This document shows positions 10,973-20,912 of a stretch of 64,000 bases of DNA, in pieces. Source of the stretch: Ichthyophis bannanicus (lineage: Eukaryota; Chordata; Amphibia; Gymnophiona; Ichthyophiidae). Where the stretch lies: positions 208,133,156 through 208,197,155 of the forward strand of contig CM066037.1 in assembly GCA_033557465.1 (NCBI GenBank), given 5' to 3'. The position numbers and the translations under genes are program-made. Below the pieces are notes generated by a model. That model was not told the DNA's origin. It worked only from the letters and a program-made list of their open reading frames with translations, and searched no databases. Every line of letters starts with the position of its first letter. Positions within the stretch are counted from its first letter, which is position 1.

Positions 10973-11985
10973 CTATCCGAAAGCACTGTCCCTGCGGGAC
11001 TCCCTCTCGAGGCAGTAATGGGTTGCAAAAGTCTGGCTTGAAGACCAAGTGGCGGCCCGGCAGATGTCTGCCAATGGAACAGAGCGGAGGTAAGCCACTG
11101 ACGCAGCCTTCGCCCTAACCCGATGAGCCGTGACTCGACTTTCCAACGAGAGGCCTGCCGCCCCATAAGTCCAAGCAATACAGTCAGCTACCCAGATGGA
11201 CAGAGTACGCTTGGAGACAGGGAGCCCTAATTTATTAGGGTCGTAAGACAGGAAGAGCTGAACAGTCTTACGGTGCTCCCGCGTACGATCAAGGTAGAAG
11301 GTTAACGCCCTCCGACAGTCCAGGGTATGCAAGACCATTTCAGCTCGGCTGGAGTGTGGCCTGGGAAAGAAGGTCGGAAGCACCACCTCCTGATTGATGT
11401 GAAAAGGGGAGACCATTTTTGGAAGAAACTTAGGGTGAGTCCACAGGACTACCCTGTTCTTGTAGAACCTAGTGTAAGGGGGATCAGACACTAGGGCCTG
11501 CAGTTCACTAACGCGTCTAGCGGAAGTGAGGGCTACCAGGAATAAGGTTTTCCAAGAAAGAAAACGGAGAGGACAGGTAGCCATGGGTTCAAAAGGCGGA
11601 CAGGTGATCCGCTGTAAAACCACGTTCAGGTCCCAGTCGGGGGCTGGGGGGCGCAAAGGTGGTTTAAGGAGAAGGAGACCTCGGGAGAACCGCGCCACGA
11701 GAAGGTGGCCGGAAAGAGGCCTGCCTTCCACCGGCACATGATGTGCAGAAATAGCACTGAGGTGAACCTTGACCGAGTTGGACTTCAGTCCAAGATTGGA
11801 GAGGGAAAGCAAGTACTGCAAGACCACCGACACCGGGCAGGAGAAGGGGTCTTGAGACTGTTGAGTACACCAGGTGGAGAAGCGACGCCATTTAAGGGCG
11901 TAGGATTTCCGGGTAGAGGGTCGCCTGGAAGCTAGCATGACCTCTTCCACCTCTGGAGGCAGCAGGAGGGGAGCAGGGACTACCC
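10973..11985 (-). CDS. DIRS-a3 tyrosine recombinase
   Basis: This would integrate the circular DNA intermediate in place of a retroviral integrase. The region from about 11950 begins with an N-terminal helical domain (RRPSTRKSYALKWRRF, typical of phage-integrase core-binding domains). It continues to the catalytic domain with the first arginine in SARRVSELQAL, the H-x-x-R box as HRVR and the nucleophile tyrosine in FATHYCLE near the C-terminus. The three landmark residues are present with no stop. The frame stays open upstream to 13465, overlapping the RT frame, so the true start is undecided. It begins essentially where the RT frame stops (11980). Relative to RT it is shifted by -1 (equivalently +2). 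Confidence 0.88.
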
Positions 11986-13815
11986 TTTCAGCAGCCAGGC
12001 CATCAGATGAAGAGATCTGAGGATGGGGTGTAGGAGAGACCCCTGATCCTGGGTCAGGAGATCGGGTTGAAACCCCAGAGGCAACGGAGTATCTACCGCC
12101 AGTTGCATCAGAAGCGGGAACCACGGTTGCCTGGGCCACCGGGGAGCTATCAGGATCATCGAAGCCTTGTCCTGGAGAACCTTGAAAAGCGTTCGAGACA
12201 CCAGCGGCATGGGAGGAAAGGCATACAGAAGGCCCGTGGACCATGAGAGCAGAAAAGCATCTGCCGCTACTCGGAGGGGATGCGGTTCCCGAGAGCAGAA
12301 CCGAGGAAGTTGCCTGTTCAGAGGACTGGCAAAGAGATCCAGCGTGGGGAGGCCCCACTGGAGAAAGATCCTTTGAACCACCAACGGGTCCAATCTCCAC
12401 TCGTGTGGTTGGAGGATTCTGCTCAGTTTGTCTGCCAGGTAATTTTCTTGACCTGGGAGATAGACGGCTTTGAGGAGGATCCCTCGGCTGACGGCCCAAG
12501 CGCAGAGCTTTTGTGCTTCCCGACAGAGGAGGAAGGAGCCCGTGCCCCCCTGTTTGTTCACGTAGAACATGGCCACTTGATTGTCCATCTGGACGAGGAC
12601 GGACTGGCGAGTGGTAAGGTGGGAGAAGGCCCGGAGAGCCAGGCGGATCGCTCTGAGCTCCAGGAAGTTGATCTGCTGGGCAGATTCCCACGGGGTCCAG
12701 AGACCCTGAGTACATGTCCCTTGGCAATGTGCTCCCCAACCCAGGAGAGAAGCGTCGGTCGTCAGTACCTGAACAGGCGGAGGAGACTGAAAGGGCATTC
12801 CGAGCACTAGGTTGGGCAGATGAAGCCACCACCGTAGAGAAGAGACCAGCGGGCTGGAGATTCGTACTGAGTCCGCTAATCTCCCCGAGGCCTGATGCCA
12901 TTGTGAGCGAAGGCACCATTGAGCAGGACGCATATTCAGGCGGGCATTGGGGGTCACATGGACCGTGGAAGCCATATGGCCGAGCAGTTTCAGAAAGTGC
13001 CTGGCCGAGACCCGGGAATGGCTGCGAAAGCGGCTGGCGAGAGCCATGAGCCGTTGTGCCCTGTCGAGCGGCAGAAAGGCTCGCGCTTGAAGCGTGTTTA
13101 ACCTGGCGCCGATGAACTCGAGATCCTGAGAGGGGAGCAAAGTGGACTTTTCGAAGTTTATGACAAAGCCCAAGTACTGGAGCAGAGTCACAGTACGTTG
13201 CGTGGCGTGAGTGGCCTCCGTGGAGGACGGTGCTCTGATGAGCCAGTCGTCTAGGTAAGGGAAGACAAAGAGGCCTTGAAGCCGGAGATAAGCCGCCACC
13301 ACTGCGAGACATTTTGTGAAGACTCGTGGTGCGGAGGATAGGCCAAAGGGCAGTACCCTGTACTGGTAATGATTGCCTGCCACCACAAACCTTAGGTATT
13401 GTCGGTGGCTTGGGTGGATGAGGATGTGAGTGTAGGCATCCTTTAGATCCAAGGAGCATAGCCAATCTCCCTGCCGGAGGTAGGGCAGCAGGATTCCAAG
13501 GGTAAGCATCTTGAACTTTTCCCTTTCCAGGAACTTGTTGAGGTTTCGCAAGTCCAGGATGGGTCTGAGGCCTCCAGTTCGCTTTGGTATCAGGAAGTAC
13601 CTGGAATAAAAGCCTTGACCTCTCAGGTGGTGGGGCACCGGCTCCACTGCCTGTTCCTGAAGAAGACTTGCCAACTCTTGAAGGAGTAAGTCCCGGTGAA
13701 GAGGGGGTCGCAGAGGCTCCCCTGGAAAGTAGGGGGAGGTACCTGGTGGAAGTGTAGAAGATAGCCCTCTCGGACTATGTGGAGCACCCAGGTATCTGAC
13801 GTGATGTTGGACCAC
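11980..13815 (-). CDS. DIRS-a3 reverse transcriptase-RNase H
   Basis: An open frame of 611 codons. The RT part includes the fingers (YFLIPKRTGGLRPILDLR), motif A SLDLKDAYTHI, FGLSSAPRVFTK and the catalytic box FPYLDDWLIR at roughly residues 185-195. RNase H follows with TTDASLLGWGAH, an FLELRAI box, MDNQVAMFYVNK and a final NYLADKLSR, so all four acidic positions are visible. The C-terminal part (PTLDLFAS onward) is the conserved DIRS/Ngaro-type extension. I saw no methyltransferase domain. The true start could be in the overlap with gag near 13891. Confidence 0.9.
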   Translation of the reverse strand: MVQHHVRYLGAPHSPRGLSSTLPPGTSPYFPGEPLRPPLHRDLLLQELASLLQEQAVEPVPHHLRGQGFYSRYFLIPKRTGGLRPILDLRNLNKFLEREKFKMLTLGILLPYLRQGDWLCSLDLKDAYTHILIHPSHRQYLRFVVAGNHYQYRVLPFGLSSAPRVFTKCLAVVAAYLRLQGLFVFPYLDDWLIRAPSSTEATHATQRTVTLLQYLGFVINFEKSTLLPSQDLEFIGARLNTLQARAFLPLDRAQRLMALASRFRSHSRVSARHFLKLLGHMASTVHVTPNARLNMRPAQWCLRSQWHQASGRLADSVRISSPLVSSLRWWLHLPNLVLGMPFQSPPPVQVLTTDASLLGWGAHCQGTCTQGLWTPWESAQQINFLELRAIRLALRAFSHLTTRQSVLVQMDNQVAMFYVNKQGGTGSFLLCREAQKLCAWAVSRGILLKAVYLPGQENYLADKLSRILQPHEWRLDPLVVQRIFLQWGLPTLDLFASPLNRQLPRFCSREPHPLRVAADAFLLSWSTGLLYAFPPMPLVSRTLFKVLQDKASMILIAPRWPRQPWFPLLMQLAVDTPLPLGFQPDLLTQDQGSLLHPILRSLHLMAWLLKG

Positions 13816-13890
13816 CTGTGGGCAAAGTGGACCAGCCGGCCTCCCATGCTGAGAGAAACCAGCGGAGGGGGAGAGGCTATGCTGAAAGAG

Positions 13891-15786
13891 TCAAAAACCC
13901 CCACCCTGCGGAGCAGGGGCCGGTGGCGCAGGCTTGGGGGCTTGCTGCCTACGGGACCCGTTACCCCGTCCCTTGGCCTGCTGACCCTGTTGGGGAGCTG
14001 CGGAGGCCTGATAATGAGGGTAGTGTTTATAGGCAGCCGTCTTCCTCGGGTAAAAGGGCTTTTTCCCCGAGCCCTTCTTCTTCTGGGAAGGGGCAGAGGT
14101 TTTCCTGGAGAGCCGAGTCCTGGTGAGAGTCTCTGTCTCGAGTTGTGCAGCCTTCTCGTCCACAGGTTTGCCAAAGAGGTTTTCACCTCTGCAGGGGACA
14201 TCGACCAACTTGTCCTGCACCCAGGGCTCGAGGTCGGATGACTGAAGCCAAGCCTGTCGGCGGGCCCCGATGCCGGCTGCGGCTACTCGAGCCGATGCCT
14301 CAAAGCCATCATAGGCTGCTCGAGAGATAAACTTTGAGCACTCTCGAATACCAGTGGACAAGGCCAGGAACCTCCGCAAAGGTTCCTTGGAGAGACCAGC
14401 AGAGAATCCGGATATTTCTTTAGCCAGGTCCCTGAGATACATGCCCATGTAGAGCTGGTAAGTCTGGACCCGACAAGCAAGCATAGAGCCCTGGAAACAC
14501 TTCTTACCGATGCCATCCAGGCTGCGGGCTTCCCTGCCGGGAGGCACCGAGGAGTGCATCTTCTGGCTCTTGAGCCTATGCATGGCCGATTCCACCACCA
14601 TGGAATGGTGCGGCAGCTGTGCTTTTTGGAAGCCAGGGCTCTTGCGGACTCGATATATGGCATCGACCCGCTTGCTTAATACCGGCGACGACGCCGGGCT
14701 CTCCCACATGCGGAAGAGAAGTCGATCCAGCATCGGAGGAACCGGTACAGTAAAATGCTCCTTTGCAGGAGAGTCATACTGGAGGGCATCGAGCTCTTCG
14801 GCTCGAGGCTCCTCCTCGGGATCCGCAGGGAAGGCCAAGGCCTTGGCCATATCCCTCACGAAGTCCGAGAACCGTGCATCCTCCGGAGGGGACTGTCTCC
14901 GAGGTTCGGACTCGGGGCAGTCCGAGGGAATACACCGAGTCCGAAAAGAATCAGGTGACTCTTCCACCTCGGATTCCCAGGCGGACTCCTCGGAGGAGTC
15001 GAGCGGCTCTGGCCGGGCGGGCACAGACGCCGTCCGCCCCGACGCCGAGGGAGTCGGCATCGACGATCGCAGCCCCGAACAGGAGGCCGAAGGGGACCTC
15101 GACCGAGGATCGACTCGAGCCCGCATGGACTCGAGGATCGGCTCGGTCTCCGGGGTCGACTTAGAAGTCGACGACCCGGCGGTCAGGGCAGAAGCGCCAG
15201 CGAGGCCAGCGATCAATGCCCGCTGCTGGTCCAGGAAGGCAGCTAGGCTGCTCTCCAAGGCCGTCAACCTGAGTCCGAACTCAGGAGACCCAGCAGCCCC
15301 CGACGTCGGACCCCTCGGAGGCGAGTCCACGAGGACAACAGGACTTACGTGAGCAGACGAGTCCATCTCCAGACGAGGCTGCTTGGACGGCCGCTCCAGC
15401 TCCAAAGACCCGGGACGGCTATCGGGGCTATGCGACCTGGCCCTCGCGGAGCCAGAAGCGTCCACCGACGCTGTCCTCGCGGGTTTCTTCCTCCGATGAT
15501 GTTCCCGGGAAGGAGACCCCCTCTCAGAGGAGCTCCGACGGTGTTCAGAGCCAGATTCCCTGGACACCGAAGCTTCTGACGAGGTCCGGGTACGGCTGGG
15601 GTCAGAGAAGATTCTCTCCCGCTGATGCTGCCGACTCCGCAAGGATTTCGCGGACATCTTGCTACAGGCTCCACAGATCATTTCTTCATGATCTGGGCCC
15701 AGGCAACGGAGGCAGCAATCATGTGTGTCAGTAAGAGACATAAGTTTCTTACACTGAACACACTTTTTAAAACCACTGGCGGCCAT
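13891..15786 (-). CDS. DIRS-a3 gag-like protein
   Basis: The frame opens at 15900, but the likely start is the Met at 15786 (MAASGFKKCVQCKK), because decayed copies keep exactly this start. That gives about 631 residues. Residues 8-40 hold a small cysteine/histidine cluster (CVQC...CLRC, C at GACSK) suggestive of zinc binding. The middle is rich in Ser, Arg, Glu and Pro and looks disordered. The C-terminal third is more conserved between copies (FLDRLLFRMWESPASSPVLS-like block) and ends in a basic KGSGKKPFYPRK stretch and a proline tail. Function as a particle/RNA-binding protein is inferred from its position as first ORF of the element. Confidence 0.8.
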   Translation of the reverse strand: MAASGFKKCVQCKKLMSLTDTHDCCLRCLGPDHEEMICGACSKMSAKSLRSRQHQRERIFSDPSRTRTSSEASVSRESGSEHRRSSSERGSPSREHHRRKKPARTASVDASGSARARSHSPDSRPGSLELERPSKQPRLEMDSSAHVSPVVLVDSPPRGPTSGAAGSPEFGLRLTALESSLAAFLDQQRALIAGLAGASALTAGSSTSKSTPETEPILESMRARVDPRSRSPSASCSGLRSSMPTPSASGRTASVPARPEPLDSSEESAWESEVEESPDSFRTRCIPSDCPESEPRRQSPPEDARFSDFVRDMAKALAFPADPEEEPRAEELDALQYDSPAKEHFTVPVPPMLDRLLFRMWESPASSPVLSKRVDAIYRVRKSPGFQKAQLPHHSMVVESAMHRLKSQKMHSSVPPGREARSLDGIGKKCFQGSMLACRVQTYQLYMGMYLRDLAKEISGFSAGLSKEPLRRFLALSTGIRECSKFISRAAYDGFEASARVAAAGIGARRQAWLQSSDLEPWVQDKLVDVPCRGENLFGKPVDEKAAQLETETLTRTRLSRKTSAPSQKKKGSGKKPFYPRKTAAYKHYPHYQASAAPQQGQQAKGRGNGSRRQQAPKPAPPAPAPQGGGF

Positions 15787-16028
15787 CGGGGGAAAAAGGG
15801 CCCCTGCAAGGTCAAACGTTCGTGCCGCCAGGGAAAAGTGAAAAAAGCGCGAATTTGTCACGAAGGACAGAAAAACCGAAAAGAAGGGGAGGCCTCGCAA
15901 CCGGCGTTGCGAGGCCGGACGGAAAAAGGACCGGCGTCGAACCGAAGAAAATACTAAAATAAAGAAAGAAAATCAACTTTTCAGCGGTGACTTGTAGACA
16001 GCGTCTGTAGGGCTCCGCGGAAAAAAGA

Positions 16029-16191
16029 AGACTGGCCAAGATGGCACCTTTGGGCGGGAAGGGGACCGCGCATGCGCGCTGCAATTCCCAAAGGCTTTCT
16101 TTGAAAGCTGGGGAAAATTGCTCCGCGAGGGCTCCGTCGGCGCCGACGTCACCCATATGTGAGGACTGACTTCCTGCTTGGTCCCGGAGAA
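16029..16191 (-). repeat. DIRS-a3 right (5') inverted terminal repeat
   Basis: Inverted partner of 10441-10627. It includes a CAAGATGGCACC block near 16038 and the GACGTCACCCATATG block near 16147. It ends at GGAGAA (16191), immediately before CCT of the interrupted SINE target duplication. Confidence 0.92.
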
Positions 16192-16194
16192 CCT

Positions 16195-16470
16195 TTATTT
16201 CTTTAGCTGTATTTATATCCCGCTTTTCACCGGGTCAAAGCGGTCACTTGGGGGATACATTTAACACGAGGGGATATGAGACACATATGATAATACTTAC
16301 AGGGAACATGGGCAATGGAGGGTTAAGTGGCTTGCCCAAGACCACAAGGAGTGCCTATAGGACTAGAAATCCCAGTCCCTCCGGCCTGAGATTGCTGTCC
16401 CCAGGTGGGACTTGAACCCCCGGCCCTCCGGCCTGAAGTACCTTGTCCTAACCACTAGACCACTCCTCCC
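16195..16470 (-). mobile_element. tRNA-derived SINE, minus strand
   Basis: Read on the minus strand it begins near 16470 with box A-like TGGTCTAGTGGTTAGGA and box B-like GGGTTCAAGTCCCA. It ends near 16195 with a stem-loop of the form CCGCTTTGACC...AAAGCGG and a T-rich (A-rich on minus) tail. It is flanked by ATATCCT: one copy is 16471-16477, the other is split between 10436-10440 and 16192-16194 by the DIRS-a insertion. Confidence 0.82.
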
Positions 16471-16487
16471 ATATCCTGCGTCCCTTC

Positions 16488-17203
16488 TTAATAATGGTTT
16501 ATGAACCTTTCCTCCAGGAACTTGTCCAAACCTTTTTTAAACCCAGCTACACTAACAGCCTTTACTACATCCTCCGGTAACAAATTCCAGAGTTTGATTA
16601 CACGTTGAGTGAAAAAATACTTTCTTTTATTAGTCTTAAATAGTTTACCCTGTAGCTTCATTGCATGTCCCCTAGTCTTTCTAAATTCTGATAGCGTAAA
16701 CAATCGATCTATGTTTACCTGTTCCACTCCATTCATTAATTTATAGACCTCTATCATATCTCCCCTCAGCCGTCTCTTTTCCAGGTGAAGATCCCTAACC
16801 TTGTAGCCTCTCTTCATAGGAGTAGCCTTCCATCCCCTTTACCATTTTGGTGGCTCTTCTCTGTACCTTTTCTAATAACGCTATATCCTTTTTAAGATAC
16901 GGCGACCAGAATTGCACACACCATTCAAGATGCGGTCGTACCATGGAACGATACAGAGGCATTATAATATCCTTTGTTTTATTTTCCATTCCTTTCCTTA
17001 TGATACCTAGCATTTTATTTGCTTTCTTGGCCGCCGCTGCACACTGGGCGAAGGGTTTTAACATGTTATCCACGATGACTCCTAAATCTTTTTCCTGGTT
17101 GGTGGTTCCCAATGTGGAACCTTGCATCGTGTAACCATAGTGTGGGTTATTCTTTCCTAGGTGCATAACTTTGCACTTGTTCACATTAAATTTCATCAAA
17201 TTT
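16488..17203 (-). pseudogene. CR1-A1 ORF2 C-terminal part (RT thumb and tail)
   Basis: Two frames (17199-16795 and 16817-16488) encode the part of CR1-A ORF2 after the catalytic box: a KCKVMHLGKN start, the [14 protein letters not shown] region and the terminal KLWNLLPEDVV block. The catalytic RT core and endonuclease are missing by 5' truncation, and there is a frameshift near 16810. Confidence 0.85.
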
Positions 17204-18079
17204 CAAGAAATGTTTGTCAGATTCTGCTTTACATTAATTGTTGCCCATGGTACATATCTGCCCAAGCACAAGTAATCCCGATGCATGATGGAACTTCTAG
17301 AAGAAGTGGTATGGAGTCCCAGATTGAAAGCAAAGATAACGTAGTTTTGTTTCATGTTGTTAGGATTGTGCTAAGAATAATCCTTTGGGAACTGTAACTC
17401 CTAAAGTTGGGTTGTTTCTGCCTAGACTGAGAGGCCCCTTTCTAGCTGTTCATATGAACTTTACAGATATGCAAACACCAGTACAAGGTAAACATTACCT
17501 GTTGGTGGCAGTATGTCCTATGACACAGTGCCCTCTAAACAGGAAAATGCCACAGCTATAGTGAAGTTTCTATGTTCAAAGATCATTCCCCGAAAAGGAA
17601 TGCCCAAGAACAAAATATATATGGACCATGGGTCTCATTTTAGAAATTTGCTGATGCAGGTCTTGGCAAAAGTGAAACAACACTTTGTCTCTGTGTATAG
17701 ACCACAGGCTAATGGTCTGGTAGAAAGAATCAAGCCCTGAGAAAATCAAGCCCTGAGAAAATCTGTCCTGAGAAAAGCGTGTACTAAAGCTTAACTGAAT
17801 TGAGTGCAGGCTTGGCCTCTAGCTCTCTTTTCCTTACAAAACTCATCACTGAAGAAAACGTTATTAACTCCGTTTCAGTTGCTTACAGGAAGGAGACGCA
17901 GATTGTCATTGATTAATCCAGAGGATGGCAAGGTTCCAGATGACTTGAACACTTATCTTACAGTGTTGCCTACCTCCTTGCAGTTAATTGATTAAATTGT
18001 CAGTAAGCCAGACTCAAGGACAATATTGTATGTTCCACCGATAGTAAAGTACAAAGCAGGAGATTTGGTGTACAAAGAG
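17204..18079 (+). pseudogene. ERV-1 integrase remnant
   Basis: The integrase would insert viral DNA into the host genome. The catalytic core order is visible: first Asp in NFTDMQTP (near 17462), second Asp in YMDHGSHF (near 17622) and the Glu in GLVERIK (near 17722). The spacing is right for a retroviral integrase. A C-terminal domain trace (AGDLVYKE) ends at 18079, where CR1-B begins. Frame changes and stops (for example near 17738) break it. Confidence 0.75.
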
Positions 18080-18120
18080 TAGAAACATAGAAATATGACG
18101 ACAGAAAAAGACCACATGGC

Positions 18121-20742
18121 CTATCTAGTCTGTCCTTCCATAACAACTACAACAGTCCCCTTTTTACCTTTAGAGATCCTCTGTTTGTCCCATGCTTTTT
18201 TGAATTCAGTTACTGTCCTCGTCTCTACCACCTCCACTGGGAGACTACTCCACGGATCCACTACTCTTTCTGTAAAGAAATATTTCCGCATATCACTCCT
18301 GAATCTATTTCCCTTCACCCTCATCCCATGTCCCCTCGTAGCAGAACTTGCTTTCAATTGAAAGAGGCTCTCTCCCTGAACATTTATGCCACGGAGGTAT
18401 TTAAACATCTCAATCATATCACCTCTATCCCACCTTTCCTCTAAGGTGTACATATTAAGATTCTTCAGTCTGTCCTCATATGCTTTATAATGAAGACCAC
18501 TAATCATTTTAGTAGCCACCCTCTGCACCGACTCCATCCTGTTCACATCCTTTTGAAGGTGCGGTCTCCAGAATTGCACACTATACTCCAAATGAGGTCG
18601 CACCAAAGACTTATACAGAGGCATTATCACCTCCTTTTTTCTGCTAGCCATTCCTCTCCGTATGCACCCAAGCATCCTTCTAGCTTTTGCCGTCGCCTTT
18701 TCTACCTGTTTAGCTACTTTAAGATCATCAGACACAACCACGCCTAGGTCCCGCTCTTCTTTAGTGGACAAAAGTACTTCACCCCCTATACTATATTGCT
18801 CCCTTGGATTGCTGCAGCCCAAATGCATGACCTTACATTTTTTAACATTAAATCCCAGCTGCCAAATTCTAGACCATTCTTCAAGCTTAGCTAGATCCCT
18901 CCTCATGTTATCTACCCCTTCCTGGGTATCTACTCTATTGCAGATTTTGGTATCATCCGCAAAGAGGCAAACCGTACCTGAAAGCCCTTCCGCTATATCA
19001 CTAACAAAGATGTTAAAAAGAATCGGACCAAGGACAGATCCCTGGGGCACACCACTGATAACATCCTTCTCCTCAGAGTGAGCTCCATTTACTTGTACCC
19101 TTTGTCGCCTCCCACCCAACCAATTTCTAACCCAAGCAGTAACTTTAGGGTCCATCCCTAGGGTGCTCAGTTTGTTTATAAGTCGCCTGTGTGGAACAGT
19201 GTCAAAGGCTTTACTGAAATCTAAATACACCACATCTAGGGCTCTCCCTCGGTCCAACTCCCTGGTCACCCAGTCAAAGAAATCAATCAGATTTGTCTGA
19301 CAAGACCTGCCTCTGGTGAATCCATGCTGCCTCGGATCCTGTAATCCGCTGGACTCCAGAAACCTCACTATTTTCTCTTTCAGCAGCGTTTCCAATAATT
19401 TACTCACCACCGAAGTTAAACTAACCGGCCTGTAGTTTTCAACCACATCCTTATTTCTGCTTTTGTGTAAAGGCACCACATGAGCCTCTCTCCAGTCCTT
19501 TGGCACCACTCCCGACTCCAAAGAGGCATTGAAAAGGTCAGTCAGTGGAGCTGCTAGAACGTCCCCAAGTTCCCTCAGTATTCTCGGGTGTATCCCATCC
19601 GGTCCCATCACTTTGTCTACTTTAAGTTGAGATAGTTTCTCACGAACACAGTCTTTTGAAAATTGTTCAAGATGTCCTTTGCTTCTGTTCCTATTTGTGG
19701 GTGTTTTCTGAGGTCCTGCTCCTGGTTCTTCATCTGTGAACACAGAACAAAAATATTTGTTAAGCAATTCCGCTTTATCCTTATCAGCTTCTACATATTC
19801 CTCCCCTGCACCCTTGAGTCTGACAATACCACTCTTGCCCTTCCTCTTCTCACTAATATATCTGAAAAATGTCTTATCCCCCCATTTTATTGCATTGGCT
19901 ATTTCCTCCTCCTTTTGAATCTTTGCCTTCTTGACTACTTTGCTAGCTTCTCTAAGTTTTTCCAAATACAGATGCCTGTCTTCCTCTCTCTGTGATCTCT
20001 TGTATTTCATGAAGGCCTCCCTCTTTTTCTTCACTTTTTCAGCTACTTCTTTCGAAAACCATAGCGGTCTCCTTTTCCTTTTACCTTTATTTACCATTTT
20101 AAGAAAAAGGTTGGTTGCCCTTAAAATATCCCCTTTCAGTTTTTCCCACTGTTTTTCTACATCCCTCAGCTGTTCCCATCCAACTAACGACTCCCTGAGG
20201 TATTGGCCCATCTTCGCAAGCAAAGTTAGTCTTCCTAAAGTCTAAGATCCTCGCCTTTGAATGGATTCTAACAGCCCTAGTCCTAATACTGAACCACACC
20301 ATCTGGTGATCACTGGATGCAAAATGATCTCCCACTACAACATCAGAAATACTTTCACCACTGGTAAGCAGCAAGTCCAGTATGGCCCCTTCACGTGTAG
20401 GGTCTGTTACCAATTGCCTGAATAGTTCTCCCTGTAGAGAATCCAGGATCTCCTTACTTCTAGATGATACTGCAGTAGGAATGTGCCAATCAACATCTGG
20501 CATATTGAAATCTCCTATCAGTAGCACTTCCCCTTTCCTAGCAATCCTGCACATGTCTTCAATTAACTCTCTGTCCACCTCTTCCTCTTGTGAGGGAGGT
20601 CTGTATATCACACCAATGTAAATAGATTTCTCTTTCCCTCTTTCTAGTTTAACCCACAATGCCTCCCCTCTCCCTTTTAAGCTCTGTAATTCCAAAGCTT
20701 TAATAGTAGTTTTTACATATAGTGTCACTCCTCCTCCCCTAC
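18121..20742 (-). pseudogene. CR1-B ORF2: reverse transcriptase and C-terminal half of endonuclease
   Basis: RT is one uninterrupted frame from 20223 to 18121 (about 700 codons) with [40 protein letters not shown] and an intact LFADDTK catalytic box, then the CR1-type KLEEWSRIWQLGFN and terminal VVDPWSSLPVEVV. The endonuclease half (20742-20225) is in a different frame and has GDFNMPDVDWH and SSDHQMVW. A single-base change near 20222 separates it from RT. The first part of the endonuclease lies at 24567-24869 because CR1-A is inserted in between. Confidence 0.88.
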
Positions 20743-20912
20743 TTCATAAGAACATAAGATATGCCATACTGGGTTAGACCAAGGTCCATCAAGCCCAGTA
20801 TCCTGTTTCCAACAGTGGTCAATCTAGGTCATACGTACCTAGCAGTTTCCCCAAAAGACACAAGTTCCGCAATGCTTATACTGGGTCAAGCATTGATATC
20901 CTGGGTCCCTTC

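Larger units (their letters stand above)
10441..16191 (-). mobile_element. Complete DIRS-type retrotransposon, all ORFs open (DIRS-a3)
   Basis: This 5751-bp element lies on the minus strand in the order 5' ITR (16191-16029), gag, RT-RNase H, tyrosine recombinase, internal complementary region (10805-10707), 3' ITR (10627-10441). DIRS elements are thought to use a recombinase instead of an integrase, passing through a circular intermediate. That accounts for the absence of a target duplication here: GATAT on the left and CCT on the right rejoin to the flanking CR1/SINE sequence. Every catalytic motif I looked for is present, unlike in the other three copies of this family in the window. Confidence 0.93.
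10281..17203 (-). mobile_element. CR1-A LINE copy 1, 5' truncated, interrupted by a SINE and a complete DIRS-a
   Basis: The 3' end is at 10281 (TTCTTATGTTCTT-type CR1 end read on the minus strand). CR1 sequence runs 10281-10440 and resumes at 16471-17203. Joining 10440 to 16478 by eye gives an uninterrupted CR1-A 3' region. The 5' truncation at 17203 abuts ERV-1 integrase sequence, so this CR1 inserted in ERV-1. Confidence 0.88.

Noticed and set aside
11526..14330. Several plus-strand open frames opposite DIRS-a3 (for example 12280-12810 and 13777-14241)
   Set aside because: Antisense shadows of GC-rich element genes with no independent support.
14510..15352. 280-codon plus-strand frame
   Set aside because: Antisense of the DIRS-a gag; serine/glycine-rich composition follows from the Arg/Ser/Pro-rich gag on the other strand.
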